Positions 11,441 to 24,543 are shown, numbered from the stretch's first letter. The stretch is 64,000 nt of DNA from Gnetum montanum (GCA_015680685.1 MNCI01001451.1:923858-987857), one strand, 5' to 3'. The notes: a model not told the origin generated them from the sequence alone. Numbers and translations: made by a program.

Positions 11441-12669
11441 CCTATCGATGTTAAGGCACGAGGGAATATACCGAATTTTGAAGATTTTTCTGAAATGAAT
11501 GATGGAAACTAAGGACATGTGGACAAGTGTTAAATGGTTCTAGGGTAATTTAACTAGTTCTAAAGACATGAATAATTATGTGTGGGTGGAATTGATCAAT
11601 AAGGCCTCGGGTGGTAAGGGAGAGAAAAAGGCCATAGGAACGTTTGAATCAGAGGGGCAGTAATGAGGGAAAGAACATCATTGAAAATATGTTGAGGATA
11701 ATAAATGATGTGTGGAAAATGTGTTATGAGTGCAAATTACAAAACTTACACAAGTGGGTCCTCCCTAAAGCAGGTCCAACCTATAAGGCCCTTGCATAAC
11801 CACACTTAAAAGTGTCCATAGGCACTAGAAGGGTTAAATGTAATCCACACTGGTTCCACAAAACATACACATGTAAGTATCACCGGGATGAGGTAAGAAT
11901 TCTACGCTATATGAGACAAAAGCTACAATTACATGAACAGCGAGATGAGATGGACTACAGAAGGAGTTGTAGAGATTGGGACATGAGGTAACTGACCCAA
12001 GACATAGTGAATCCTACGTGTAAAACATGATTAATATGTTATTAACCCATCGTTCCAAGATTAGGACCAAGTCCATTCCTTTAATCAGTGACATTGCATT
12101 GTTTCATCCCCTGATGAGCAACTATGAGAGTACCATAACAACAAGGCATACGATCACTTGGCATTTTTTTCAAGGGAGGAGTGATTTTTTCTTTGTGGCA
12201 CTTTTTTCTTCTTCTTCTTATTTCTTACTGAATCTAGAGAAGTTGCCAACCTTCAGGCATGGATGCATGTCTTTCCAGTGGGACCCCCCTAGAACAACAT
12301 TGGATTTTTGAGTGCCTTTTGATTACTCTTACTCCCATTTTGTGTTAGATCTTCAAGGATCTTAGTACAACCACGTTGCATGATGACTCTCACAGATGTC
12401 ACCAAAGAGAATCTGCAAGTCCCCTTGATGTCAAACCCTAATCATTCCCTTTTGATCCATCCTTCTTCATTCTGAGTATAATGAACATAAAATTAATTTT
12501 AAATTTTAAGTTTTAAGAATGTCAAGAATATCACTGTACCCTTGAACAGAACCTCTTATTTGTAGAATGGATGAGTGGTTGTAATGGGCTCACTGTCCAA
12601 ATAATTGATTGCTTGAGACTTGATAACATAGAACACACCTCAACCAACAAGCCACATGAGTGTTTTATT

Positions 12670-12850
12670 CATAGATGAGATTACTTAGAAAAAGATAAAA
12701 AGACAAAAAGATAAAAAGGTAAAACAAAAAGATAAAACAAGAAATTAAAAGATGAAAAATTGGAAAACAAAAAATTGTAAAATTAAAGAAAATGAAAAAT
12801 ATTTATTAATCCTGCTTGTTATTAAAATGGGGGATATCCCTCATAACTAA
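12670..12850. repeat. A-rich dispersed repeat, copy 1
   Basis: Runs of aaaagata/aaattg tracts end in attaaaatgggggatatccctc. Similar A-rich blocks ending in the same type of tail lie at 23790-24050 and 25165-25410. Confidence 0.5.
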
Positions 12851-13253
12851 ATGGTTGAGCATGGCAAAGATTAATAAATGAAAGATGAGGTTCCTTGCAT
12901 GTTGGAAACATTAAAACTTGGTCATACTTACCCCATTAGGGTTCACACACTTAATTATAGTAAACATAGTGGGGCAATCTATAAGATGTGGTTCCCAGAT
13001 AAAGAGTTGACTCACTATGATACTTGGGACCATAAGATGGTATGCAAGGATCAGGATGTCGCTCTCCATGGTTGTATTCATTGGGCCATATGGTTGTTGG
13101 AGTGTTAATTGGTGGCCTTGATGAAGTAACACGAGGTGTTGGATTCGAAGAGAAGGATGCACCACAATGTTGGACTTGTGTTGAGTTGGAGAATGTAGTG
13201 GCCTTGGAACTATATTATCCCTTCCTACAGTCATTTCTAAATAAGGGACGCCT

Positions 13254-14560
13254 TCAATGTTGAGGAGGTCTCTCACTGCTATTGGCAATAGTAGCATAAG
13301 TAACGTTCGTGGGTTGTTTCTGTGGTGCAGACACTTCAAGAATAGTTGGTGGCGATGTAGGAGGGAAAGGATGAGAATGTTGAAAATTAGGAGAAGTGTA
13401 AGGTACACAAGGTGGTGGTTGTGCTAAGGACATGGGCTGATAGTACTGAGGAGAATCATAATGTGGTGAGATAGAGTATGTTGACCCAGTTAGGAAAATA
13501 GGATGTTGGACTAGATAAGCATTTGGATTTAGATGATATGAAGGGTGTCTCCAGTTTAGGGATGGCTTCCCCCACAACTAGGATTATTGCCACTATGATC
13601 AAACACAGTATCTCTATATGAACTCTGGGTGTAACGTGTTTCCCCAATGCTCATATAAATGTAACAAGATTGGGAATTGGCCCTTCGGATGATCATATAG
13701 GTAGATGTTGCATTCATATGTATGATCGGTAGTTGAGCTCTTATTTTCCTCATCCCTTCTTTCCAAATTTCTAATGATACTCTGTCCTACTTCTTGGGTT
13801 TTCAAAACTCTATCTTCAATAATATTGATATATTCTCCACACTTTTTATGCGTCCATTCCAGCATCTTATTGATCTTTGCCTCAATTTCCTCTAATGATT
13901 GTTGTATTGGCAAAGATGATTCTTCCTCCTTAAGATAGGTTGATTTCTCCTTTTTATGATTATGGACCTCTGTTTAACTTGAGATTTTGGTCCCATTGAT
14001 GTTTTTCAACACTCTCCCATCTAACCATTTCTCTTTCTTCTTTTTCTACCCACTTAATAAGCTCTTGGAATTGATGGGTTCGTAGTTTGTATAATTGTCC
14101 TTGGGCATACATCCCTAGGGTCTCTCTCGTTTCGTCACGAAGCCCATTAATGATATGATACATTAGCCTTTCTTCGGAGAACTCATGGCCTGAATAGTTG
14201 TTTAATAGTGCATAATATCTTTCTAAGGCCATGTCCAAGGGTTCATGTTGTACTTGTTTCCACTCTTGGATTTGTTTTCTCAAGGCTGACACTCTTGCAT
14301 AGGTTTGATATATTTCGTTAAAGAGTTCTACCATTGTTGGCCAACATTGTACTAAATTTGGTTTTAATGATCTATATCATATTTTTTCTTGGCCAACGGG
14401 TGTCATAGGAAAGAGCTTGAGTTTTTGCCAATCATTATCAATGTTGTTCCATGCACAGGCATCATAGAAGGCTTGTAAATGTTGTTGCAGATCTAAGTCA
14501 TAGCCTCCTGAGAAATTGGGAAAGTTGTTTAAATCAAGCATAGGTAGACGACTCTCTTTA
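13254..14560 (-). pseudogene. Athila-like gag
   Basis: The minus-strand translation starts near 14560 with LDLNNFPNFSGG, a usual gag opening (family: LPxFxG...DPxxHLxxF). After a stop near 14395 comes an intact 124-codon stretch (13960-14334). It has the gag helical core with HIINGLRDETRETL and a charged C-terminal helix LIKWVEKEEREM. The next piece (13614-13913) is coiled-coil-like, and the tail (13254-13577) is Pro/Ser/Tyr-rich and ends at a stop. Frameshifts separate the pieces. Gag would form the particle; no zinc knuckle was seen. It lies about 400 bp inside the 5' LTR, the expected place. Confidence 0.7.
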
Positions 14561-14928
14561 CAATGCCTACGAGAGATTCAAACAACCTCTTGTATTTACG
14601 TTAGGCTTGCAGTGGCCAGTAGGGGTTCATTGTCATTAAGTAGGTTATGCTTTCATGCATTGGAATGATGTTTCCTTCATTTATGTTTATAAGAAACCCC
14701 CACTTCAGGTTGCATACTCCAATCTTCATTGTCATATAATTCATTGGTTCTCCAATGAATTTCCTCGCTAGATGTGGCATTATCGTAATCTTGTAGGAGA
14801 GGCACGGTTGTGAAATTGTGTGTGAATTTGTATTTGGATTTTTTTGTAATTATCTCTTCCTAGAAGATATATCGTTAATTCCTATACAGTGACCTTGTAT
14901 GATATAACTAATCTAGATAACTAGCACT

Positions 14929-14947
14929 GTCCCTAGCAATGGTGCCA
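14929..14947 (-). other. Primer-binding site, tRNA-Asp type
   Basis: The minus strand reads TGGCACCATTGCTAGGGAC one base after the 5' LTR. The common plant tRNA-Asp primer site is TGGCGCCGTTGCCGGGGAC (from memory). All differences are C/G to T/A changes at CpG positions, as expected from methyl-cytosine decay. Confidence 0.7.
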
Positions 14948-14948
14948 A

Positions 14949-15811
14949 TGATGAGTGGCGAGGTACCCCTACACTCAACCATACGAATACAAGCATTTCA
15001 CGCATGATCCAGTCGAAATCCGTATATGGACTAGTTATGGTATCTAGACAGTTACTTGTAGGTCGTAGTTCATTGTCTTCCCACCTAGACTAATATTAAC
15101 TTTGTCACATATGGTTTAGTCCAGTGTGAGGTGTATGATGTGTTCCTACACTAATGCCACTCCTAGGTATGATGGGAAATAAGATTAACTAAGCTAAGAG
15201 AGAGAGGGTAAGAGAGAATCTAACTAGCCTAAGTATGATGAGCATCTGTTCCTTAATCATCCATACACATATTGGACATCATGCACAACTACCATTGGGA
15301 TTACCAAGCGCATGGCCTAAGTACGCTATTGGGCTACCAAGTAGTCATACTTGAATGCTCATGATTAAGTCGTACTCATTCCGTGTTTAACAGGAGTTTA
15401 GGGTGAAGATATATTAACTAAGAAAGTAGTAAATAGCAATTAAATAAATAATTAAGCTAAGTGGATGCTATAATGATGAAGTAAACTTGATCTTTATTAC
15501 TGATCAAGTGCGTGTCCAAGTACGTCACACTCGAATAAGGATGTTGTACAATTACAATCACCACACTGCAGGCATGCACTGAGAGGAAAGGGTTGAGAGG
15601 AAAACTGATGTACTAAAAACTTAAACTTAATAACTCTAAAAAATCTTCAAAAAATACCTACCAGATCTTTCTACCTCTTATTTATAGATAAGGAGACAGG
15701 CTGCGATATCGCGTATGCGATATCGCATCTAGGCTATGATATCGCATACGTGATATCGCATACACAATATCACATATTTGATATCACGGCCAACAAAATG
15801 ATAACTCATCA
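14949..15811 (-). repeat. 5' LTR of the Athila-like element
   Basis: 863 bp, the element's promoter-bearing LTR. It carries a longer palindrome array (15713-15785) than the 3' LTR, which largely explains its extra length, and a CTATAAATA box on the minus strand. Confidence 0.9.
15680..15785 (-). promoter_or_regulatory. LTR promoter: palindrome array plus TATA box
   Basis: On the minus strand a TATA box CTATAAATA (15680-15688) lies about 25 bp downstream of tandem 14-bp units of the type CGATATCGCATACG (15713-15785). Each unit is centred on the palindrome GCGATATCGC, and outer units decay to GATATC and AATATC. The same arrangement is found in the 3' LTR (7829-7905) and the solo LTR (18505-18610). 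The position directly upstream of TATA suggests factor-binding sites; this is inference. Confidence 0.6.
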
Positions 15812-16199
15812 ATGGACTATGCCTTAATGTTCATAGCACATGTAAGAGCACTAAAAGACATGGAACTTATTAGAGATTAGTTAATATCATAGAGAGAATG
15901 CCTATGATAGCATGCAAGTATAAAAAACCCAAGACATGCACATATGAATACACACAAAAACACCACAACACAAGGTAATACAACATGATAATAAGGACTA
16001 ATCTTAACTGATATCCAACTATCCCTAACTGATATCCAACCTCGAAGCCAAAGCTTCTTAGCAAGCCTACATATCCTTGTAAGGAAATTCATAAGGAATT
16101 AACACCATAGTTCCCTTTGATGTTATTGATGGTTAAGATAGCATGAAACCTATAAGGTTCTCCATACTCTTCTTGTCTCTATTCCAAAGGTAAATAGCC

Positions 16200-16800
16200 T
16201 TCAGATCACAAACAAGGTATACCTTCTTACACTCTTTCCTACTTCTCCACTTTAAGTGGATAAGTGTATAAGAAAGCATGCCTTCTTTTATAAATTGGTT
16301 ATGAATACCGTAAATCTAAAGAACTTACAAAAAAAATCCCTATAATAACTAGTCCAACCCAAAAATTAGCACAGTTCATGCACATTCTTTGAAATAAGCC
16401 ATGTGGCAATAACATGCATCTTCTTTAGATTTGGCTTTATCCTATTTCCACCAATGATATGACCAAGGAATTTCAAATCTACCTTCTTGAACTCATACTT
16501 CTTCCACTAAACATATAACTTATGCTCTAGTAATTTGGAAAACACTAACTCCAAGTGTTAAAGATGCTCCTCCATAGAGTAAGAATATACAAGAATGTTA
16601 TCTAGATATACTACTATAAATGTATTAATGTATTGGTAGAAAACCTCATTCATGAGTGTGCAAAAGGTGGGATAAGCATTACATAATCCAACAAGCATGA
16701 TTATCCACTCATACAAATTATAACAAGTGACCCATGTTTTTTCCTTAACCCCTATTATGATGCATACTTGGTAGCCTACCTTCATTCCTAGGAACAAAAA
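16200..16800 (-). mobile_element. Ty3/gypsy reverse transcriptase fragment
   Basis: The minus frame 16558-16797 carries LYEWIIMLVGLCNAYPTF (family: YEWLVMPFGLTNAPxTF), LMNEVF, and VVYLDNILVYS at the YxDD box, with Asn replacing the second Asp. After a stop the frame goes on with FKKVDLKFLGHIIGG and, past a shift near 16390, FLGWTSYYRDF (family: FLGLxNYYRRFI), the end of RT. The fragment has no LTRs attached and is broken. Its left neighbour is the right flank of the Athila-like element. Confidence 0.75.
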
Positions 16801-17640
16801 GTAGCTAATTTGGTATCAGGTAATACTATAGTTGATGATAACTTGAATACATTGATGCACGATGATTCAACAATTTCTACCTTGAGATTAGTAAAGATTC
16901 TACCTACCAAGGAACCATAAGTGACTAATGAAGCTAGTTGTAAGTGGCTCAAAGAATAGTTAGATAAAGGAAACGAAATATCGTTTGGTAAGTAAAATTA
17001 TGTTTGTTTCATCTTACTCCATGCTATTTACTTATGTGAATTATTAAGGTTTAAGTTTGTCTTACAAACTTAAAGAAAAGTATATTAGAAAGGATTGTTG
17101 ATAAAGAAGAGTTAGTAAAAATCTTGGTGGCTAGCTTTATTTAGAAGTTTAATGATTACTGGTAACCAAATGCTATGTTTTTCATTCTATACTCACTTCC
17201 AAATATCCTAAATCACCTCAAGTCTACATACAATCATAGCCAGCAAAAAACACTTCTCCATTTACAAGTTTTAACTTACAAAAATAGGAAATTGACCAAT
17301 AGTTTTTATGACCAACATCATAGTTGTAATGTCTCATCTTCTACTCATGGATAATAGTTTTACTTTGAATTTTTAGGATTTATAATCAATGAAACTAAGC
17401 TTTTCTAGTTTTTAAAGCCTCCAAGGATCCACTAGGCTAAGAGGTAACTACCATTGACATTCCTAAAATTTGAAAATCATGAAAATTGGCTTATTAATAC
17501 TCAAAGATACTGAAATTTAGTAAATAAAGTGAAGAATCAATTAACAATAATTAAAATTTACTTAGGAAAAATAGTTCCAGAAATTTTCATGAAAATAACA
17601 AAAGTTGTTCATTTTACTCCTAAGGGAGTTAAATACTATT

Positions 17641-19000
17641 AGGTTAGCCTATAGATATGGTTGACAAGAGTTATGCAACTGGATCCTCCCTAAAGAAGCC
17701 TCTTGCTCATGTTACCCTTACATAATCATTTCTAGAGATGTTCATGGGTATATTAGAAGTTAAATGTCAATCATGGTTAAATCCCAATAGACACTAATGA
17801 GTGGCGAGGTACCCCTACACTCAACCATACAAATACGAGCATCTCACATGTGATCTGGTCAAACTCCAAGGACTAAGTGCTTATGCGCCCTAATGGAACA
17901 CTTAAGGTTAATCAATCACTATCTTTCCAAACTTACTTGTATTGTCACGGTTGTATGGTTAAGTAAGCTTGAGGTATGTGATTTTTATATCTTTTATCTT
18001 TTTAATGCCTATGCTAATAGGGAAAGGTGAAGAGAACTAAATGACTAACTTTCACTAACTATTCACTAACTAAGTTCTAATTATCCTAGCATTAGTATCT
18101 GTTCCCACTTGCTGCACGCACCCTGAACCAGTGCAACGCTACTGAGATTACCAAATGCTACTCATTACTAGGTTACCAAGCATTACACACGTGCTCAAAG
18201 TGGTCGTACTAAATGCACTTAACTAGGAGAGTCAATGGCTGAGAGAGATTAATTATCTAGGAAAGCATTTAAACATTTAACAATAATTAAATCCTATTTA
18301 GCTTAGTCCACATGCTGCAAGGTTTATCAGAAAGTTCATTTTTATTGCCGTACACAAATGTGTGCTCAGGTACAATTTGCTCGAATAAAGATCCATTCAC
18401 TTTGAGACTCCTACTGTGGACACATGAAATTATTCTAACTCTAGAATGGTAAAACTACTATAGTTTGGCTAAGGTCTAAGTCTAGATGTCTAAAACTGGG
18501 AAAGCCACCTCTTATTTATAGATGTTTCAGTGGGCTGTGATATCGCGTATGCGATATCGCAGGGGTGGACGCGATATCGTGGCTACAATATCGTGTATGT
18601 GATATTGCAGTTCGTCAGACACACATTGAGCTTGGCTAGAAAACTTATGCTATATTACACATAACTAGAGAAATCATAATTGCATAATATCAATGAGGTG
18701 AGATACATTTAGCAAAGATAGAGAAAATGAAATGTGTGGTACTTTACCATGGTCATAACAAGTCCCACATGTTAGGTGTGGTTAAAATGACCATCATACT
18801 TGTTAGGATTCCAAACCAAGTCCATTCAATACTAATAAAATCACATCACATCATTCTTAGGCCTATTATCATGGATCCAACTTATCATTACATGAATATA
18901 TAAACACTTCAATAATAAAGATAAGAAAGAAAGCATTTCAAAACATTAAAATAATTAATTAAGTAGCATTTTGAAAGTTCTAAATCTTATGTTACAATTC
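17641..19000 (-). mobile_element. Second, older copy of Athila-like internal DNA with solo LTR
   Basis: 17690-17790 resembles 11740-11850 (shared tcctccctaaag and gttaaatgt tracts), and 18800-18870 resembles the 12060 region (accaagtccattc). The two halves are separated by an LTR of the same family (17795-18655). This suggests that a family member was hit by a related element that later collapsed to a solo LTR. Confidence 0.45.
17795..18655 (-). repeat. Solo LTR of the Athila-like family
   Basis: It opens TAATGAGTGGCGAGGTAC like the other LTRs (TGATGAGTGGCGAGGTAC), keeps the middle landmarks, the TATA-like ttatagatg and a GATATC palindrome array (18536-18610). No gag or primer site lies beside it. 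Flanks gacac (17790-17794) and tacac (18656-18660) may be an eroded target duplication; the right end is uncertain by about 10 bp. Confidence 0.65.
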
Positions 19001-19015
19001 AATGATACATCTTTA

Positions 19016-19285
19016 GACATGGGTTGCATGTCTTTCTAATCCCATGACCAATGCTATTCACATCAAAGAAGTACCTTCAAACATGGTTCACATGTCTATC
19101 TAGTCACATGAATGGACTAGTCTAAGGGATCATAAAATACTTAGAAGCATTCTACTTTTGGACATGGGTCAAATGCCCTTTTAGTGTCATTATAAGAATT
19201 TTTTTATGATAATTAATTAATTATTTATTTTTTTTACCTTATTAAAGGCCAAACTTTAGACATGGGTCACATGACTTTCTAATAG
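19016..19285 (+). repeat. Four-copy spaced repeat
   Basis: The motif gacatgggtcacatgtcttt occurs in diverged form near 19017, 19080, 19168 and 19259, each followed by ctaat/ctagt. Spacing is 60-90 bp. The DNA between copies is not clearly repeated. No function is evident. Confidence 0.55.
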
Positions 19286-20109
19286 CATAGCAAGGAAACA
19301 TGAATATTTAAAATATCTTTTCCTAATAAAAATACAAATAAGAGTGGTGTTGTATCAATGCGGGCCAATGGAAACTAGGATGGAGTTTCAAGGAATTAGC
19401 AAATTCCCTTGATATCACATCCTTATTCATACCCTCTTGGTCCTTCTTTCTTTCTTTAAGGCATAGTGGTTATGAGTTCATTGAAGTTATTTAGTATGAG
19501 TAGGATCACATTATTTCCATGACAAGAACCTTTTATTATTTAAAAATGGAGGTAAGAATTATGTGGTCTCATTGTCATATGTAATTATTTCTTCCTTGGT
19601 TGAATAGCATAGAATAATTTTTTAACTATGTGGTACAATTCCTGCATCATGATTGACAATGATACTAATAAAAAAACATACTCAAAAGAAACATAAATTT
19701 TGTTTAGATCATTGGTCCATCTTGTTAAATAATAAAATTTTGTATTAAAAACTATTTCTTTAATGAGAAAATTATTGGAGCTAGTTAGATAAATTGGAAC
19801 AAATTATGCATTATGAGTAAGGTCAAATAATTTTAGGGATTGTTTAATTCAGAATTCTTTAAAAGTTGAAAAAATTTATTATAACATGATAACTTAGAGG
19901 AAAGAACATCCTCTTAATTGACATTAATCCTAGTAAGATTTGTTAAAGCAATTGAATGAGCTTCAACAAGAGATGAAAATTATGAATTAGTCTTAGGATC
20001 TTTAAGAATATGAATGCAAATTTCTTTAAGTTTTAGAGCATACTCAATAATAATAAACTATTTTATGGATGCATATATCTAAAACAAAATGAATCTTACA
20101 ACATAATTC

Positions 20110-20620
20110 TTGTACTCATTTCTTCCACCAGTATGCTTCAATCAAGCATGAAAAGTCCAAAATTCTCCAATTGGAACAAGTAGATGAGATAATCACTTTT
20201 GATCCTATTTAGATTTCCTATATTGCTTTTGAGTTTCTTCCAAGATCTTTTGGGTAAAGGTTTAGCAGTTAATCATAATGCTTTATAGGAATTTTTACAA
20301 GCCATGGAGCTAAGCTTTTTTTCTATGATATTCACATTCTTAATATGGCATCATTTTCTGAAGTTTTAAACACAATTAACAATATGGCCAACAATAAAAT
20401 ACTAGGTATAATTGCTTTTTCAATTGATTTTTTAAAACTTTCTAGCATGTTGTGGGAAAGGATATTTGTGATAATATATTTAAATTTGGAACAATCGATT
20501 ACCTTCTTAGTAAATTTAATATTACCTAGATCTTCCTTGTTAGAGTTTCATTTTATGTCACTTGATAACTTTAATATACCCAAGAATCTTATGGTTAATA
20601 ACTTCACTCATTGATAATTC
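20110..20620 (+). mobile_element. LINE (non-LTR) reverse transcriptase fragment
   Basis: The plus translation near 20115 has FFHQYASIKHEKSKILQL (family: FFHxxASxRRxxNxIxxL), the linker just before the LINE RT. The open stretch 20345-20614 follows with FSEVLNTINNMANNKILG (family: EEVxxAIxxMxxxKAPGPDGF) and IDFLKLSSMLW. Key RT residues downstream are not recognisable. There is no poly-A tail or target duplication that I can define. Confidence 0.55.
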
Positions 20621-21426
20621 AACTTATCCTTTTTGTAACAAATCTTATTATTGAAGATATTTATGAACATCATAACTTATAAGTTACAATAGTGATTATT
20701 GCTCTTACAATGAAGATTGTAGTCATCCCTAACCAACTTAAGTATGAAATTCTATGTACAACCTTACTACACTTCTTTATAGCTTGTTATTTTACTTCAA
20801 CGAAGCCTCCTAGTTGATCTTCTCTTTTTATTTAATAAACTAGATTAGACTTATGCTAAACTCAACTATGCATATTCCCCTCCTCTTTAAGAAACTAAAC
20901 CATGACTTACTCTAAGTCTAGTTGACACCTTCAATTCTTTATTAAAGAATGCTTGGCAAAACCTTTGACTATTTAGCTTACAAAGTTCACCATAACTTAC
21001 AATGGTTGTTCATCATAATTTCTATGTCTACACTTTTTATGATGATCAACCATTTTTCATCTTAAGCTTTCTTTTATTTTTCTTCTTTATTAGATTATAA
21101 TTATCTCTATTTACTTTTTTATAACACCCCAATGTTTCAAACCTAGAATCCTAGGTTTGCTATTTATTTTCTTATCCTTAATTCTTAACCATAAGGGTAT
21201 ATTTAAATATATTATGTTAATAGTATATGGTATCCTATTAGTTGTTTATGTTGGTATATTCTAATGTCTTTCTTATGCTTACTTATTGTTATGCATCTTG
21301 GGGTTTAAATCCTTGACTCCTTGTTTACATTTATTACATTGGCATTTTATGGTTAGTACATAATGATGTATTTGCTTATAAGCTTATTTCTTTAAACTCT
21401 CTCTTCAATGATCTCATGTACTCTAA

Positions 21427-21463
<37 letters not shown>

Positions 21464-23740
21464 TGGGATCCAACACATCCCCATGTGGTATTCACTTATA
21501 ATTTTATGTATATTGTATCTTAAAATAACTTCTCATGCATTGATAGTATAAATATTTTATTATGTCTCATATTTGTTAAGGATTCGACCTTGGACCTTGC
21601 TCTTATCACATATTGGGAAATATTGTTTTTTTTTGTATTTCTTTTCTTTATTATTATTTTTTGATATTTATTAATGCTTAATGTTGTGGGGTGTTGGACC
21701 CCAAAAAATAAATATATGAAAAATAAAACTTTAGAGTACAAAAGCAAAGAAGTAGAGGAGAAATTTCAAAATAACAAAAAGCAAAGGCCCAATGATTTTG
21801 TAGATTCCTTTTTAGGTTTTCATTCTTATAACCAAACTTGAAAAACCTCCCATTTGTGGTAGGAAAAAGATTAGACTGCTTCTTATTAATAAAAAAGAAA
21901 AACTAAAGAGAGCAACATTTAGGAATTTAGCTAAAGCATCAATTGTTGAATAATGTCATCTTGATGGAACAAAATTAGTTTCAAGAATAGCTATGAAAAA
22001 TTACATTACATTGAAACTTCCATATCACATAAAAAATAAGAGGATGAAAGCAACAATAAGTATGAAGTAGAAATCCTTGAAGTTAAGGATGTTACCAAAT
22101 AAAACTTCATTTAATTTTGGTTAAAACCCATGTAAATACCTGCACCATGTCTAAGAGCTATGAGCAAGTGGATAAGTAAAAAAATAGATAAATTTATCTT
22201 CCATGTTGTAGATAGGATATCTTGGGTCATGAACACCCAAATGAAAGCATTGAATGCCATAATGCTTAGTGCTTTGACTTTACCCATTCTTAATTTATAG
22301 ATGATACTCTTTTTTTTTTTTAACAAAAAACTACTTTCATCCTCAAAAATGCATATAATTGTTTTAATCTTTTTGCTTGTGCATCTAGATTGTAAATTAA
22401 TTTTACCAAAAGTAAAACTTTTTGCAACCACTAAAAAATAATTTTAAGAGTTTTGTTCCAAAGTATAATGTGAAGAAGATAATCTACCTACCAAATATTT
22501 GGACATTTATCTCTTCATTAAATGAATGAGAATAAATTTTAGAAATATGTTCTTGACAAAGTGGTAAAATATTTGGCTGCATGGAAGGAAAAAAATATTT
22601 ACTCAAGAAGGAAGACTCTAGTTACTTAAATCAACACTTCATGCTATGTCCTTTTATCTATTGTCTTAGTACAGAGCCCTATAAATAGTTGTGAATACTC
22701 CAGAAAAACTAGAGTATCAATTTCTTTAGTCTCATACTAAGGATAAAATTTTTCATTCTATAAAATGAGATTTTATTTGTTGACCTATTCAAAAAGATAG
22801 TTGAGATATTCAACATCTTCACTCTATTATTTTGATGTTGCTTGGTGAACTTATTTAGCAACTTTACATAGGAGATAAGACATGGGTTCAAGTGATGCAT
22901 ATCAAGTACCTTTCTAATAATCATTTGTTTCACAATGCACCTTCAATAACTTATATTAACCTAACATGATAGAGTTTTGAAAAGCTAAAAGTTTGATTTA
23001 AGAGAATAGTGCTTGTTGAAGGGCAATCAATTCATGAGGGTGATTCTAATTAGTATATGTTAAATGATGTTAATATAAAGTTGGGTCTGGGTATTAAGGA
23101 TAGATCCTCTTAAGGAGGCATGGCAGAAAGATATTATAATTCCAAACTGAAAATTTTTTGTCTAAATATTTATATGGAAAATTACCTATGAATGTTCTTT
23201 TACAGCATAAAGGTTTGATTACAATTGAGCTACAATGTCCTACTATTTAATCATTTTGACAAGAACTTACACACATGACTATCATACATTAGAACTGTAT
23301 GTCTAATCATAATGTAATTTCTCAAACTTCTCAAATTTGGGAAAAGTGAAAGCAACACAAATATAAAACTCTTATTGCCTCTACCCTTCATTCCTTATGG
23401 TGTTGCAAAAATTGGTGGGTCTTCAAACATGAATACTACAATTACATAATCAAGTTTCTAAGGTTTATTACAAATTCTTTTTCCTTTAGTTACTATATTG
23501 GTGATGGTGATATCTAAGAAAAAATATTTTGAGTTACTCAACTTTATTTTTTTGTAACGTTTATCTTGCTTTTCTATTTTAATATTTTTATTTTTTCAAA
23601 TTAATTGGTTTGTATCTACAGTAGTCTTCTATTCTATATTGAAAGCTCTGGTATCTCCCATTTTATATGACCTCTTTTTTCATTTGCTAGTTTTCTAAAA
23701 TTTCAATTTTGTCTTCAATATAGTTGATAATGTAATCAAC
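20621..23740. other. AT-rich DNA without recognisable genes
   Basis: About 3 kb of AT-rich sequence. A minus frame at 22111-22431 (106 codons) is open but hydrophobic and low in complexity, and I assign no product. A short hairpin-like tggggtgttggacccca lies near 21685. Confidence 0.4.
21427..21464 (+). repeat. ATT trinucleotide microsatellite
   Basis: About twelve consecutive TTA/ATT units. Confidence 0.95.
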
Positions 23741-23789
23741 TTCTAGTCTTCTGGATGTGTCCTATCCACCATAGAACTAGCTTTACCTT

Positions 23790-24050
23790 TCATCTAGAAA
23801 AAACATAAAGTAAAAGATCCAACAAAAATAAAAAAATTACTAAGAAATTAAAAAATACAAAGAAATGGAAATTGTATTAAAAATTAAAAAATTATGAAAA
23901 AATTAGAAATATGTAAAAATTAAACAAATAAACAAAAAAATACAAAATACAAAATAAAAAATGCACTTATAGTTCTCAATTAAAATGTTGTATCTCCCCC
24001 ATAGCTAAGGTCTAAGTAGGAGATCTTGAAGATGGAACAAGTGACAAGAA
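23790..24050. repeat. A-rich dispersed repeat, copy 2
   Basis: Long aaaaa/taaaaat tracts lead to tatagttctcaattaaaatg and a tail with tatctcccccatagctaagg and a gatgcaac-like end. It aligns with 25165-25410 and, more weakly, with 12670-12850. Confidence 0.6.
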
Positions 24051-24543
24051 AGTTGGATAATGAGATTAACTTTTAGTCTTTTGGGTGCATCCCAACCACC
24101 ATAGAGGGGGTGTGTCGAACCCCAAAAAGAGAATTTTATTAATTAAATGAGATTAAGTACATGATCAACAATTGAACATATTGATGGATAAATAGGGAGA
24201 AGAACAATGACAAATGCGGATGTTGAAGGAAAACATCTTAATACATAATCCTTTACAGGGTGTGGGAGTACATTCCAAAGAGTAACCTTATGTTGGGAAT
24301 CAATAAGAACTACGAGTTAATAAGACAGGAGAACAACAAAGAGCTAAAAATGCTCAAAATTATGATAACACACTCTGATGTAGCAGATCGAGATTGGGAG
24401 GAGTGCATGAGTTGGTGTATCTGCTCCAAGGCTACAAACAATAAAACAACTGATTAGTATCCAACTTTAACTTAGAAGTACGAGATAAAATTTGGAAATG
24501 CACAAGGCGAAGAATTTGAGATTTTTCCATAATATTTAAATGG

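Larger units (their letters stand above)
10721..13253. other. Internal non-coding part of the Athila-like element
   Basis: Between gag and the second ORF I see no protein domain. It contains the promoter-like block, an A-rich segment at 12670-12850 shared with 23790 and 25165, and 11740-12150, which resembles 17641-18860 on either side of the solo LTR. This is where protease and polymerase would be expected in an autonomous element. Confidence 0.5.
7098..15811 (-). mobile_element. Athila-like non-autonomous LTR retrotransposon
   Basis: Long direct repeats 7098-7927 and 14949-15811 each start TGATGAGT and end ACTCATCA, an 8-bp terminal inverted repeat. Flanks are gtgga (7093-7097) and atgga (15812-15816), a 5-bp target duplication with one transition. 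The primer site at 14929-14947 and gag at 13254-14560 show that transcription runs leftwards. The internal 7 kb holds gag and a second long coiled-coil ORF (8130-10720) but no recognisable protease, RT or integrase, so it would depend on enzymes from other elements. The gag pattern and tRNA-Asp primer fit the Athila branch of Ty3/gypsy; that assignment is inference. Confidence 0.85.
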
